From assembly GCA_016937775.1 (NCBI GenBank), contig JAFGVX010000007.1, forward strand, positions 1 to 32,921: a DNA stretch of 32,921 nt. Reading direction: 5' to 3'. Every line of letters starts with the position of its first letter. The first letter of the stretch is position 1. The notes beneath the pieces are model-generated. The model saw nothing but the letters and a program-made list of their open reading frames with translations, was not told the origin of the DNA and ran no database searches. Both the position numbers and the translations under genes were made by a program. Origin of the DNA: Campylobacterales bacterium (GTDB taxonomy: Bacteria; Campylobacterota; Campylobacteria; Campylobacterales; Sulfurovaceae). Of the stretch, positions 1-7,541 are shown piece by piece.

Positions 1-1
1 A

Positions 2-118
2 CCACATCATTCACTTCAAATGAAAACTCCTGTACAATATCTAATTGAAACTAATCCTCAGTGCCAAATGTTGTGGACTAATACATATCCTTGTTATTCC
101 CATATTATTCAGTTATAA
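2..118 (+). pseudogene. 3' end of an integrase-core transposase (cut by window edge)
   Basis: An open frame enters from the left edge and stops at TAA 116-118, giving 38 residues. It reads PHHSLQMKTPVQYL near its start and ends in a Cys/Trp-containing tail (CQMLWTNT). The 'RPHxSLxxKTPxxYL' pattern is the usual C-terminal end of the rve integrase core in IS3/IS481-type transposases, where it follows the last catalytic Glu. The catalytic DDE residues lie outside the window, so I cannot say whether the gene is intact. A 7-bp inverted repeat follows at 129-151. Family assignment rests on a short motif only. Confidence 0.55.
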
Positions 119-128
119 TATGCCTGTG

Positions 129-151
129 AAAGATGGTTCGAATACATCTTT
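129..151 (+). terminator. Possible hairpin after the transposase end
   Basis: AAAGATG at 129-135 pairs perfectly with CATCTTT at 145-151 around a 9-nt loop, 11 bases past the transposase stop. There is no clean T-run after it, so it may be a weak terminator or part of the element's terminal region. Confidence 0.3.
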
Positions 152-269
152 GGGAATGTTTTATATTGATAACCTTCGTTAGACAACACAAACCAAACCA
201 AAAGATAGTTTCATAATTAGATTTTCAAAAAAACATCAGCAATGATGCAAAAAACACAAAGGCGTAAAA

Positions 270-488
270 ATGGCAGAATTAGTAAATGGAACGGTTAAAT
301 GGTTTAACAGTGACAAAGGTTTCGGATTTATAGAACAAGAAAATGGGGGTAAAGATGTATTTGTACACTTTCGTCAAATAAACAACCCCGGATATGGTCG
401 TGTTTCACTTGAAGAAGGACAAAAAGTTACTTTCCAAGTTGGACAAGGTGAAAAAGGTCCTCAAGCAGAAAACGTTACACCTCTATAA
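270..488 (+). CDS. cspA: Cold-shock domain protein (CspA family)
   Basis: 72-residue single cold-shock domain, the full usual length. It binds single-stranded RNA/DNA and is expected to melt mRNA secondary structure in the cytoplasm. RNP1 is visible as KGFGFIE (about residues 16-22) and RNP2 as VFVHF (about 30-34); the start NGTVKWFN is typical. The ATG at 270 is preceded by AAAGG at 257-261, a reasonable ribosome-binding site. The gene stands alone, ending in a strong hairpin terminator, and converges with the glycosyltransferase. About 150 bases lie between the transposase stop and this start; a long leader as in other csp genes is possible but I cannot place the promoter. Family assignment is secure; the symbol is a family name rather than proof of orthology to E. 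coli cspA. Confidence 0.93.
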   Translation: MAELVNGTVKWFNSDKGFGFIEQENGGKDVFVHFRQINNPGYGRVSLEEGQKVTFQVGQGEKGPQAENVTPL

Positions 489-490
489 TC

Positions 491-533
491 AAATAAGCGG
501 TCTTCCGCTTATTTACCCCCCCCCTTTTTTTTT
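491..533 (+). terminator. cspA terminator with C9T9 tract
   Basis: AAATAAGCGG (491-500), loop TCTT, then CCGCTTATTT (505-514): a perfect 10-bp stem. It is followed by one A, nine C (516-524) and nine T (525-533). The stem and T-run make a convincing rho-independent terminator for cspA. The C9 insert between stem and T-run is unusual and could be length-variable. Confidence 0.85.
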
Positions 534-565
534 AATTATCAATCTATAATGTATCAAAAACAGTA

Positions 566-1735
566 TCAGATAAGTGCTCTCTTATGCTCTTCTATAAAAG
601 CTTGGCAACTTGCCTCTATAGAGCGTTCTTGCATCTGATGGAATCCTGCTTGCCCCATTTGCGCTTTTTTTTGCTGATTAATCGTAAGCTCTTTGAGTGT
701 TTCCACCCAAGTCTCAGGAGCATCAATACTAAGCGTATAACCACTAATTCCATCTTGCACGCTCTCAACAACACCACCTTGATTTGTTACTATAGCACAC
801 ACACCACTTGCTTGCGCTTCCATTACCGTCTGTCCCAATGTTTCTGTTGTTGAAGCACTTATAAATATATCACTATTTGCATAGATAGACGAGAGCTCTT
901 CGCCTCTTTTTACACCAAGATAGAAGATACCCTCTTGTTTCCATTCATCAGTATATCTTACATACTCTCCTTCGCCTACTAACACTAAGACAACTTTTTG
1001 CTTCGTCTCTTCTTTAAACTCTCGAAATCGATCAATCAAAAAAAGAAGATTTTTCTCCACGTTGAGCCTGCCGACATATAAGAGTATGAGCGCATCTTTT
1101 GTGATACCATAACGAGTCCAAAAACCTTTTTCTTTAAAAGAAGGATGAAATTTTTGTGTATCAGTTCCTGAGCTTAAGAAAACAATCTTCTTTTGATCTA
1201 TACCAATCTCCTCCTCTATAATCTTTATATAGCTTTTAGATCTTGAAAATGTAAAACACATCCGCTTATAAAATCGGTGCATAAACCAAGTAGTAATCTT
1301 CCCTACTATCTTTGAGCCCGTATTCTCCTCTAAAAATGCCGGAAAATCAGTATGATATGTTCCTGCTGTCGGAATTTTGAGTATTTTTGCCATAAAAAGT
1401 GCAGACCACCCAAGAGGTCCCGGTGTTGATATATGGATGATGTCAGGTTTCAGTGCTCTTATTTTCTTCCATAAGCTCAATAAAGGAGGAATAACTTGCA
1501 AGGACTGCTCTTTATAAAAAGGCATACGCATAGCCAAAAAAGGTTTAAGGCGGATGATAAAAGGCGAAGTAAGAGGAGTATTATCACTTGCAACGGCAAT
1601 GGCATAGAGCGTAGCATTATATTTTGAAGCATGATGCACCATATCGTGGATAAAACGAGAAACACCGTTGGTATCGAAAAGTGTATCGGTAACTAAAACT
1701 ATCTTGATCTTATCTTGAATACTCAAATCCTGCAT
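566..1735 (-). CDS. GT4-family glycosyltransferase
   Basis: 389-residue GT-B fold retaining glycosyltransferase. The N-terminal acceptor half has the 'NGVSRF' glycine-loop area (about residues 23-28) and the GTYHTDFPAFL motif seen in MgtA/SQD2-like mannosyl- or sulfoquinovosyl-transferases. The donor half carries 'YVGRLNVEKN' and the E-x7-E signature in TETLGQTVMEAQASG. It probably transfers a sugar from a nucleotide donor to a lipid or envelope glycan at the inner membrane; donor and acceptor cannot be told from sequence. It is a single gene, convergent with cspA and divergent from nrdB, with no other sugar genes beside it. The ATG at 1735 lacks a clear Shine-Dalgarno sequence; no better start is evident. 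Confidence 0.85.
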   Translation of the reverse strand: MQDLSIQDKIKIVLVTDTLFDTNGVSRFIHDMVHHASKYNATLYAIAVASDNTPLTSPFIIRLKPFLAMRMPFYKEQSLQVIPPLLSLWKKIRALKPDIIHISTPGPLGWSALFMAKILKIPTAGTYHTDFPAFLEENTGSKIVGKITTWFMHRFYKRMCFTFSRSKSYIKIIEEEIGIDQKKIVFLSSGTDTQKFHPSFKEKGFWTRYGITKDALILLYVGRLNVEKNLLFLIDRFREFKEETKQKVVLVLVGEGEYVRYTDEWKQEGIFYLGVKRGEELSSIYANSDIFISASTTETLGQTVMEAQASGVCAIVTNQGGVVESVQDGISGYTLSIDAPETWVETLKELTINQQKKAQMGQAGFHQMQERSIEASCQAFIEEHKRALI

Positions 1736-1806
1736 GAGAAATAATAAAGAAAGAGTATTACAACTTTATTACGCTGAAAATTTACTTCCTTTTTATCAAT
1801 CTATGG

Positions 1807-1838
1807 TTACAATAAAAAATTCAAATTACAATAAAAAA
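1807..1838 (+). repeat. Tandem 13-bp repeats in the nrdB promoter region
   Basis: TTACAATAAAAAA occurs exactly at 1807-1819 and again at 1826-1838, so the copies start 19 bases apart. Each contains TACAAT, a plausible -10 box. They sit just before the nrdB ribosome-binding site, in the 113-bp divergent spacer between the glycosyltransferase and nrdB. They may be duplicated promoter elements or binding sites; function is inference. Confidence 0.5.
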
Positions 1839-1848
1839 AGAGTAGAAA

Positions 1849-2862
1849 ATGGATGCTAAACACTATTACAATCCCAAAGGGGAAGAGATACTTGACGAAA
1901 AAATATTTGGCGGTTCGCCTAGCGGATTTGTTGATTTTAACCGATCAAGATACAAATGGGACAGCAATATCTACAATCTAATGAATGCCAATACATGGTT
2001 TCCTTCTGAAGTAAATACAAGCACAGAAAATAAAAACTTTGAACAGCTTTCACCTAATGAACAATCAATCTACAAACTTACTTTTGCGCAACTCAGTTTT
2101 AATGACTCGGCTCAAGAAGAATATCTAAGCGACTTTAGACGTTTAACAAACAATCGACTCGTTAAGGCTGTTATATCGCTTCAAATTATGCAAGAGGTAA
2201 ACCATTCAAAAAGTTATGCTGTACTGCTTGATGCATGTGGCAATTCTGAAGAAGTCTTTAATCTTTACAAACACAATAGTGCACTTAATCGTAAAAATCA
2301 AAGAATAGCGGAGCAATTTGCTCAATATATAGACGGTGGCTCTGTCGATAAGATGCTCTTAAGTGCTATGGCGAGCGTTAATTTAGAAGGTATTTATTTT
2401 TTACTTGGCTTTAGCTATATCTACTTGCTTGGCGATAAGGTTCCGGGTGCGAGAGATATGATCAAATTCATAGCTAGAGATGAGCTTAATACCCATCTTC
2501 CGCTCTTTGCAAATATCTTTAAAACGATACAAAAAGAGAATAAGATACAAACAAGCACAATTGACAGTGTTTATACGATGATCAGTGATGCTGTTGATAT
2601 CGAGTTAGAATACGGACACTATCTTCTTGATCAATTCCCGATAATGGGAACAACACATGAAATAATGGAACAAACTGTTTTTAACTATGCTAACGATAGA
2701 CTCACGAAAATCGGTCTTGATCCTATCTTTAAACAGAGTGACACAACTTATCTGCAAAAGCTTGTAACAAAACATTTAGAGATGAATGAGGTGAAAAGTA
2801 ATTTCTTTGAAAGCAATGTTTCAAACTATGCAAAATCAAGTTTGGATTTGGATGATTTTTAG
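1849..2862 (+). CDS. nrdB: Ribonucleoside-diphosphate reductase class I, beta subunit
   Basis: 337-residue R2 protein that houses the dimetal/tyrosyl radical cofactor and works with NrdA to make deoxyribonucleotides. Visible ligand regions are FNDSAQ (first Asp), MQEVNHSKSY (Glu and His, with the radical-position Tyr four residues after the His), LEGIYF (Glu) and ARDELNTH (last Glu/His). The tail KSNFFESNVSNYAK...DLDDF is the typical NrdA-docking C-terminus of Campylobacterota NrdB. The last Glu and His are separated by three residues (E-L-N-T-H) where most R2 proteins have two. The start ATG follows AAAGAG. nrdA is not adjacent, so subunit genes are split, which is normal in this phylum. Confidence 0.93.
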   Translation: MDAKHYYNPKGEEILDEKIFGGSPSGFVDFNRSRYKWDSNIYNLMNANTWFPSEVNTSTENKNFEQLSPNEQSIYKLTFAQLSFNDSAQEEYLSDFRRLTNNRLVKAVISLQIMQEVNHSKSYAVLLDACGNSEEVFNLYKHNSALNRKNQRIAEQFAQYIDGGSVDKMLLSAMASVNLEGIYFLLGFSYIYLLGDKVPGARDMIKFIARDELNTHLPLFANIFKTIQKENKIQTSTIDSVYTMISDAVDIELEYGHYLLDQFPIMGTTHEIMEQTVFNYANDRLTKIGLDPIFKQSDTTYLQKLVTKHLEMNEVKSNFFESNVSNYAKSSLDLDDF

Positions 2863-2885
2863 TTGTTATAAATATTAGCATATTT

Positions 2886-2913
2886 GTCATTCTAAACTTG
2901 TTTCAGAGTCTCT
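2886..2913 (+). repeat. Dispersed 28-bp intergenic repeat, copy 1
   Basis: Begins GTCATTCTAAACTTG and ends TTTCAGAGTCTCT. It matches the copy at 2939-2966 at 25 of 28 positions. The form resembles the widespread 'GTCACCCTGAACTTGTTTCAGG' intergenic repeat seen in many bacterial genomes. Confidence 0.75.
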
Positions 2914-2938
2914 TTGTCACTTTCACACTTTTTATCCC

Positions 2939-2966
2939 GTCACCCTGAACTTGTTTCAGAGTCTCT
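2939..2966 (+). repeat. Dispersed 28-bp intergenic repeat, copy 2
   Basis: Begins GTCACCCTGAACTTG and ends TTTCAGAGTCTCT; it can fold weakly (CTGAA/TTCAG around CTTGT). This copy is closer than copy 1 to the commonly seen form of the repeat. The two copies are 25 bases apart in the same orientation. Confidence 0.75.
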
Positions 2967-2969
2967 ACA

Positions 2970-3046
2970 ATCAAATAACTGTCATGCGAGCATCTTCAAA
3001 AAAACGAATCGCCACGCTCTGCTCATCACAATGACAGTTATTTGAT
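2970..3046. repeat. Palindromic intergenic element with 16-bp inverted arms
   Basis: ATCAAATAACTGTCAT at 2970-2985 is the exact reverse complement of ATGACAGTTATTTGAT at 3031-3046. The 45-base interior holds GCGAGCATCTTC and CGCCACGCTCTGCTCATCACA, which recall the common 'GTCATTGCGAG...CGTGGCGATC' family of intergenic palindromes. It could fold as a long hairpin in RNA and might end nrdB transcripts, for which no other terminator is seen. It has no coding capacity. Confidence 0.7.
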
Positions 3047-3087
3047 AGATAGCACAAAAATATCTAATACCAGGCAATTTATTTGTG

Positions 3088-3093
3088 TATAAT
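3088..3093 (+). promoter_or_regulatory. -10 box for the flavoprotein gene
   Basis: A perfect TATAAT lies 32 bases before the ATG at 3126, preceded by T-rich sequence, as is usual for sigma-70 promoters in this phylum, which often lack a clear -35 box. Confidence 0.5.
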
Positions 3094-3125
3094 TATGATA
3101 GATATCTTTTAGACAAGGTTGATAT

Positions 3126-3851
3126 ATGACATTAGATGATGAGCAACATTATAAAAACATACTTGAAGATACACTCCAAGCGCTAAAAAAATATAAAAAA
3201 ATACTCTTTTTAACAACCTCTAATCGCTGGAGCAAAGAAGAGAATGGTGAAAAGCCAAAAAGCACTCTCTTGGCATACGAGATTGCAAAACGACTAAAGA
3301 ACTCAAACATTTCTATCATAGAAGTTCCGGTACTCAAGATCTATCCATGTGAAGGCAATGTATCGACAAAAAATGGAAACTCCTGTGGTTTGGTTAGCTC
3401 TAAACTCAAAGATCCATCTAAAAACCCCTCAGGGAATCATCGCTGTTGGGCGAGCATAAACAATCATGATGATGAACTCTGGAAGATAAGCAAAGAGTTA
3501 TTTGAGTCTGATTGTGTAGTATTTTTTGGATCAATCCGCTGGGGACAAATGAATGCTGAATATCAAAAGCTCATCGAACGCCTCACTTGGATAGAAAACA
3601 GACATTCAACGCTTGGAGAAGAAAATATCATCAAAGATATAAGCGCAGGTATCATTATCATTTCTCAAAATTGGAATGGCACCCATGTGCTTGATACTCA
3701 AAAGAAAGTATTGGAATTTTTTGGATTTGATGTTATAGATAATCTAAGTTGGAATTGGCAATATACCAATGTAGATACAGACGAAAGTAAACAATCATAT
3801 ATCGATGCTGCAAATCAATTTACAAAGATATTTTTAGAAGATGATAATTAA
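3126..3851 (+). CDS. Flavodoxin-fold NAD(P)H-dependent reductase
   Basis: 241 residues with the layout of the NADPH-dependent FMN reductase / iron-sulfur flavoprotein superfamily. A beta strand at about residues 25-31 (KKILFLTTSNR) leads to the FMN-phosphate loop, followed by the helix STLLAYEIAKRL. 'VVFFGSIRWGQMNAEYQKLIERL' (about 132-154) matches the second flavin-binding loop of this fold. Three Cys around residues 75-102 (YPCEGN, NSCG, HRCW) could bind metal or be redox-active, but no standard cluster motif is complete. It is probably cytoplasmic; electron donor, acceptor and physiological role are unknown. AAGG sits about 7 bases before the ATG. It is monocistronic, facing the tRNA on the other strand. 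Confidence 0.75.
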   Translation: MTLDDEQHYKNILEDTLQALKKYKKILFLTTSNRWSKEENGEKPKSTLLAYEIAKRLKNSNISIIEVPVLKIYPCEGNVSTKNGNSCGLVSSKLKDPSKNPSGNHRCWASINNHDDELWKISKELFESDCVVFFGSIRWGQMNAEYQKLIERLTWIENRHSTLGEENIIKDISAGIIIISQNWNGTHVLDTQKKVLEFFGFDVIDNLSWNWQYTNVDTDESKQSYIDAANQFTKIFLEDDN

Positions 3852-3890
3852 TCATACCGATAAAATAGTTGTGATTTTGTAGATTAAAAG

Positions 3891-3965
<75 letters not shown>

Positions 3966-3970
3966 ATAAA

Positions 3971-3990
3971 AAAGAAGTCAATGCTTCTTT
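3971..3990. other. Small inverted repeat upstream of tRNA-Asn
   Basis: AAAGAAG (3971-3977) and CTTCTTT (3984-3990) form a 7-bp stem in the region that would become the tRNA 5' leader. It could be a processing feature or a weak terminator for the upstream radical SAM transcript. Confidence 0.3.
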
Positions 3991-4002
3991 AAAGTGGATG
4001 AG

Positions 4003-4008
4003 ATTATA
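4003..4008 (-). promoter_or_regulatory. -10 box for tRNA-Asn
   Basis: The plus strand reads ATTATA here, giving TATAAT on the minus strand 37 bases before the tRNA 5' end. This suggests the tRNA has its own promoter with a leader of about 30 nt. Confidence 0.45.
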
Positions 4009-4038
4009 GTAAAAAAACGCTTCGATGTCAAGGAAATC

Positions 4039-4959
4039 TTAGGTCAAAGTGTAAAAAACAATCCCCTCTTTTTCTATTTTTTTTAATTTTGCTGAACTTA
4101 ACAATTTTTTTACCCTTATCATAGTCTCATCATCAAATAAAATTTCCATATCATCGCCCGTGAGCGGTCTATTATTTAAGGTAGCAAGTATCTCATTATC
4201 ACTATAACTTTGAGGACTCTTTGGAATATTTTTTCTACTTACAATATAGATAGGTAAGCTTTTGTCAAACTTCTTTGAAAGCATTAGAAGCTCTTCATAT
4301 TGCAACCCCTTCACATCATATGCCGGGGGTCTATCGATGCTGCCTATATCGATTCTGCTTGGTTGTAGCCTTAGTAGATATTCATTGAGTCCCAAGATAT
4401 TTTGAATATCATCATTGATATCTTTGACAAAAAGTATCTCTATGATAAGTGCTCCATTGTAGATCTCTTTAAACGCCAACATACCCCGCTTGATATTTTC
4501 AATATCGATATTCTTTGAGGGTCGATCAAGCTTTTTTAGACATTGCATATTGGCACAATCAAGCGAAAGTTTTACTGTATCAAGCTTGAGAAGTGCTTTT
4601 TGCACCTCTGTTTTATCAATAGTCGCACCATTACTAAGAATGAGTGTTTTGATATCACCTTTAATTTTATCTATCTCGTCGATAAGTTCGTTAAGGTACG
4701 GATAGAGTGTCGGTTCGCCATTTGCTGTCAAAGTAATAACATCGATATCTTGATGTTTTATAAGTGCAGCTTTAAGTGCAGTGATGATATCTTCAATGCT
4801 TAATATATCACTATAACTATCGACTGTTTTTGCAGGCTTGAGCTCACAGTAGAGGCAGTCAAAATTGCACTGTTTTTTTGATGGGCTCAAATCAATGCCA
4901 AGTGACTTTCCAAACCGACGGGAGAGTACTGGACCAAAAATTATATTATTTTTTTTCAC
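4039..4959 (-). CDS. Radical SAM protein, COG0731-like
   Basis: About 306 residues. [17 protein letters not shown] is followed by the radical SAM cluster motif CNFDCLYC (Cys-x3-Cys-x2-Cys, about residues 30-37), and then [12 protein letters not shown], the GGE-like SAM-binding motif with the 'NGEPT' form typical of COG0731 proteins. It should bind a 4Fe-4S cluster and cleave S-adenosylmethionine; the substrate is unknown. I chose GTG 4959 because homology begins just after it; GTG 4965 and 4977 are alternatives in the same frame. A longer open frame reaching 5151 would run inside hemE and has no homology there. The start overlaps the hemE 3' end, so translational coupling is likely. The same hemE-radical SAM pairing occurs in Campylobacter (recalled, not checked). 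Confidence 0.85.
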   Translation of the reverse strand: MKKNNIIFGPVLSRRFGKSLGIDLSPSKKQCNFDCLYCELKPAKTVDSYSDILSIEDIITALKAALIKHQDIDVITLTANGEPTLYPYLNELIDEIDKIKGDIKTLILSNGATIDKTEVQKALLKLDTVKLSLDCANMQCLKKLDRPSKNIDIENIKRGMLAFKEIYNGALIIEILFVKDINDDIQNILGLNEYLLRLQPSRIDIGSIDRPPAYDVKGLQYEELLMLSKKFDKSLPIYIVSRKNIPKSPQSYSDNEILATLNNRPLTGDDMEILFDDETMIRVKKLLSSAKLKKIEKEGIVFYTLT

Positions 4960-5980
4960 TAACACGGTGACATTCACTAACAAAATGAATAGCATTTTCC
5001 ACAGGCACGTCAGGAAGGATTCCATGACCAAGATTAAAGATATGACGCTTCCCTCCCATAATTTCCCCGATAGCTTCCACACATTCTGTAGTTGCCTCTT
5101 TAGAGTAGAGACGACAAGGCTCCATATTGCCTTGGAGTACATACTTGGCACCCAATTTCTCTTTTGCCAAACTCATAGGAGTACCCCAATCGACTCCAAA
5201 TACATCAAAATTACCATACACATTATCTAAAAAAGCAGGAACGCCTTTTGGAAACATAATGATAGGAATATGAGGATATTTTGCTTTGATGAAGTCACTT
5301 ATTTCAACCATATATTTCCATGAAAATTCATCATACTTCGATGGTTCGATTGCTGCTGCCCAGCTATCAAATATCTGCACTACATCAACACCCGATGCTA
5401 TCTGTTTTTCTAGGTAATACTTCACGACTTCAGTGACTTTTGCAAGAATCTTGTGAAGCAACTCCGGATTTGCATACATCATTTTTTTACAAATATTGTA
5501 TGTTTTTGTCCCTTGTCCTTCTATCATATAGGTTGCCAAAGTCCAAGGTGCACCGGTAAAACCAATCAATGCTTTATCGGATGCTAACTGCTCTCTTACA
5601 ATCTTTATAGTCTCATACACATAAGTTAATCTATCCGCTGCTGCTTCACCACCAAGCAAACTATCTATATCTTCGCTTGTTGCGATTGGCTTTTCAAATA
5701 CCGGACCTTCGCCTTTGATGAAATCAAGCTTCATCCCCATCTCATTGGGGATAACAAGAATATCACTAAATAAAATCGCCGCATCCACACCAACTATATC
5801 TACGGGTTGTAAAGTCACTTCAGCTGCAAGAGTTGGATTGTGGCAAAGATTTAAAAAATTACCTGCCTTTGCTCTTACTTTCATATACTCAGGAAGATAC
5901 CTTCCTGCTTGTCGCATCATCCATACAGGAGTATATGGTGTAGGCTTGCCAAAGCATGCATCTACAAAAATTTTACTCAT
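4946..5980 (-). CDS. hemE: Uroporphyrinogen decarboxylase
   Basis: 344 residues, the normal family length. It converts uroporphyrinogen III to coproporphyrinogen III in cytoplasmic heme synthesis, removing four acetate carboxyls without a cofactor. [10 protein letters not shown] (residues 23-32) is the N-terminal signature with the substrate-binding Arg residues, followed by [15 protein letters not shown] with the catalytic-site Asp. [26 protein letters not shown] and LQGNMEP are further family landmarks. The ATG at 5980 overlaps the yqhA stop by 8 bases, and its own 3' end overlaps the radical SAM start, placing it within the gyrA-asd-yqhA-hemE minus-strand operon. Confidence 0.97.
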   Translation of the reverse strand: MSKIFVDACFGKPTPYTPVWMMRQAGRYLPEYMKVRAKAGNFLNLCHNPTLAAEVTLQPVDIVGVDAAILFSDILVIPNEMGMKLDFIKGEGPVFEKPIATSEDIDSLLGGEAAADRLTYVYETIKIVREQLASDKALIGFTGAPWTLATYMIEGQGTKTYNICKKMMYANPELLHKILAKVTEVVKYYLEKQIASGVDVVQIFDSWAAAIEPSKYDEFSWKYMVEISDFIKAKYPHIPIIMFPKGVPAFLDNVYGNFDVFGVDWGTPMSLAKEKLGAKYVLQGNMEPCRLYSKEATTECVEAIGEIMGGKRHIFNLGHGILPDVPVENAIHFVSECHRVSEKK

Positions 5981-6497
5981 GATGCCCTACTTTACTTAAG
6001 AAATAAAGTCCAATAGAAACTGCTGTGATAGAAAGAGCTAGATAAAACAACTCCAATGCCCCATTAAATGCAGTGTCTCCTACTTTTTGGAAAAATCCGA
6101 CAACAAGAACCATGACAATAACTTTTGAAATCTTGTCTTTGAGTTGATCAAGCGAGTGAACCGCCAAGAGTTGATTCTCTTTTCCAGCTTCATCTTTTGC
6201 AGGGTCTATCTCTGAGATAAAAAGCTCATATATCCCAAATGAAAAAATAATCATAATGACGCCTATAAGATAGAGATCAACCGCACCTATGATACCTCCA
6301 ACAACCTTATCATGAAACTCTTCGGGGTGCGCTCCTGAAGCATAAGTGCCGATGACATATACGGCTGTTTGATACACATCTACACTAGCAACGGCAAAAA
6401 GAAGCACGGCACCAACTAAACCAAAAATAACTGCTAAAATTATAATGAAGCGTGAACTCCAAAGACCATTTTCAAATATAGACTCTATTAAATTCAT
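5973..6497 (-). CDS. YqhA/UPF0114 family membrane protein
   Basis: 174 residues with four likely transmembrane stretches: about 13-36 ([20 protein letters not shown]), 68-90 ([20 protein letters not shown]), 125-140 ([15 protein letters not shown]) and 150-168 ([18 protein letters not shown]). Between the second and third is ELFIS, with a charged linker after it, as in UPF0114 proteins of the inner membrane. Biochemical function is not established. ATG 6497 overlaps the asd stop as ATGA and has GGAG at a good distance; a longer frame to 6581 would run into asd and adds a Cys-rich stretch without homology, so I reject it. Its presence between asd and hemE shows no obvious pathway link. Confidence 0.85.
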   Translation of the reverse strand: MNLIESIFENGLWSSRFIIILAVIFGLVGAVLLFAVASVDVYQTAVYVIGTYASGAHPEEFHDKVVGGIIGAVDLYLIGVIMIIFSFGIYELFISEIDPAKDEAGKENQLLAVHSLDQLKDKISKVIVMVLVVGFFQKVGDTAFNGALELFYLALSITAVSIGLYFLSKVGHHE

Positions 6498-7528
6498 ATG
6501 CTCTCCAACTTTATCCATTTTTGTGCTATTCTCACTGCATTTGTAGCAGCGCCTACTCGCACCTGATCTGCAACACCCCATATATGAAGGATATTTGGAG
6601 CAAAATTATCTTTTCTAATCCTTCCAACATAAGTCTTATCTGTATCTGTAGCAATGATAGGCATAGGATATTTTGCATTCTCAAGATCATCAATAACCTC
6701 AACATTTTCAAAATTTGCAAGTGCATTTTTTGCTTCTAGAACGCTTACATCAACACCCTCTTTGAATGTAATAGTAATCGATTCACTATGGCTTCTAAGC
6801 ACCGGCACCCTCACACAAGTAGCACTGATGGCAAAATCGCTATGCATGATTTTATTGGTTTCATTGACCATCTTCATCTCCTCTTTTGTATAACCGTTTG
6901 GTTGAGGAATATCGATTTGCGGTATAACATTGAGTGCTATTTGATGCGCAAAAGCTTTTACTTCGCTCTCATCAAGCTTAAAATTAAAAAAATCCCGCAT
7001 CTGCAATACAAGCTCTTCCATCCCCTTTTTCCCTGCACCACTTACTGCTTGATAGGTACTCACATCCACTCTTTTGATACCATAAAGATCATCAAGTGGT
7101 TTGAGAAGTTGTACCATTTGTATAGTTGAGCAGTTCGGATTTGCGATGATACCGCTCTCCTCCCAAAGCTCTATATCTTCAGGGTTTACTTCCGGCACTA
7201 CAAGAGGCACATTGGGATCCATCCTAAAATGACTTGTGTTGTCTATCACTACCGCTCCAGATTCAACTGCGCAGTGTGCAAACTTTGCCGAAATAGAACC
7301 ACCCGCACTAAAGAAAGCGATATCGATATCTCTGCCATCAAATACACTCTCAGTAAGCTCTTCTATCTTATATTTTTTACCTGCAAACTCTATCTCCTCG
7401 CCTGCACTTCTAGCACTTGCCAAAGGCAAAAGCTCACCTACTGGAAATTTTTGCTCTTCTAAAACACGGAAGAGCTCTTCACCAACTGCGCCGCTTGCTC
7501 CTACGACTGCGACATTATATTTTCTCAT
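6494..7528 (-). CDS. asd: Aspartate-semialdehyde dehydrogenase
   Basis: 344 residues. It reduces aspartyl phosphate to aspartate semialdehyde with NADPH, the branch point to lysine/diaminopimelate, threonine and methionine; diaminopimelate makes it essential for peptidoglycan. VVGASGAVGEEL (about 8-19) is the NADP-binding loop, NPNCSTIQ (Cys about residue 132) holds the catalytic nucleophile, and the Gln-Ala-Val-Ser-Gly-Ala-Gly-Lys segment and the later His in RVPVLRSHSE match the active site. The ATG at 7528 is 13 bases after the gyrA stop with AAGGAT before it, so the gene is probably co-transcribed with gyrA, and its stop overlaps yqhA by 4 bases. Confidence 0.97.
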   Translation of the reverse strand: MRKYNVAVVGASGAVGEELFRVLEEQKFPVGELLPLASARSAGEEIEFAGKKYKIEELTESVFDGRDIDIAFFSAGGSISAKFAHCAVESGAVVIDNTSHFRMDPNVPLVVPEVNPEDIELWEESGIIANPNCSTIQMVQLLKPLDDLYGIKRVDVSTYQAVSGAGKKGMEELVLQMRDFFNFKLDESEVKAFAHQIALNVIPQIDIPQPNGYTKEEMKMVNETNKIMHSDFAISATCVRVPVLRSHSESITITFKEGVDVSVLEAKNALANFENVEVIDDLENAKYPMPIIATDTDKTYVGRIRKDNFAPNILHIWGVADQVRVGAATNAVRIAQKWIKLESI

Positions 7529-7541
7529 ATATCTATAATCC

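Noticed and set aside
2886-2966. Two 28-bp repeats separated by 25 bases as a minimal CRISPR array
   Set aside because: Only two imperfect copies, no cas genes and no leader; the sequence resembles a known dispersed intergenic repeat type.
3678-3693. TGGCACCCATGTGCTT, resembling a sigma-54 promoter
   Set aside because: The GG to GC spacing is nine, not ten, and it lies inside the flavoprotein coding sequence with no gene start downstream.
4960-5151. N-terminal extension of the radical SAM gene to 5151
   Set aside because: It lies wholly inside hemE in another frame, and radical SAM homology begins only just after 4959.
6498-6581. Longer start of the yqhA gene at 6581
   Set aside because: The extra residues overlap asd, show no family resemblance, and the ATG at 6497 has GGAG spacing and the ATGA overlap.
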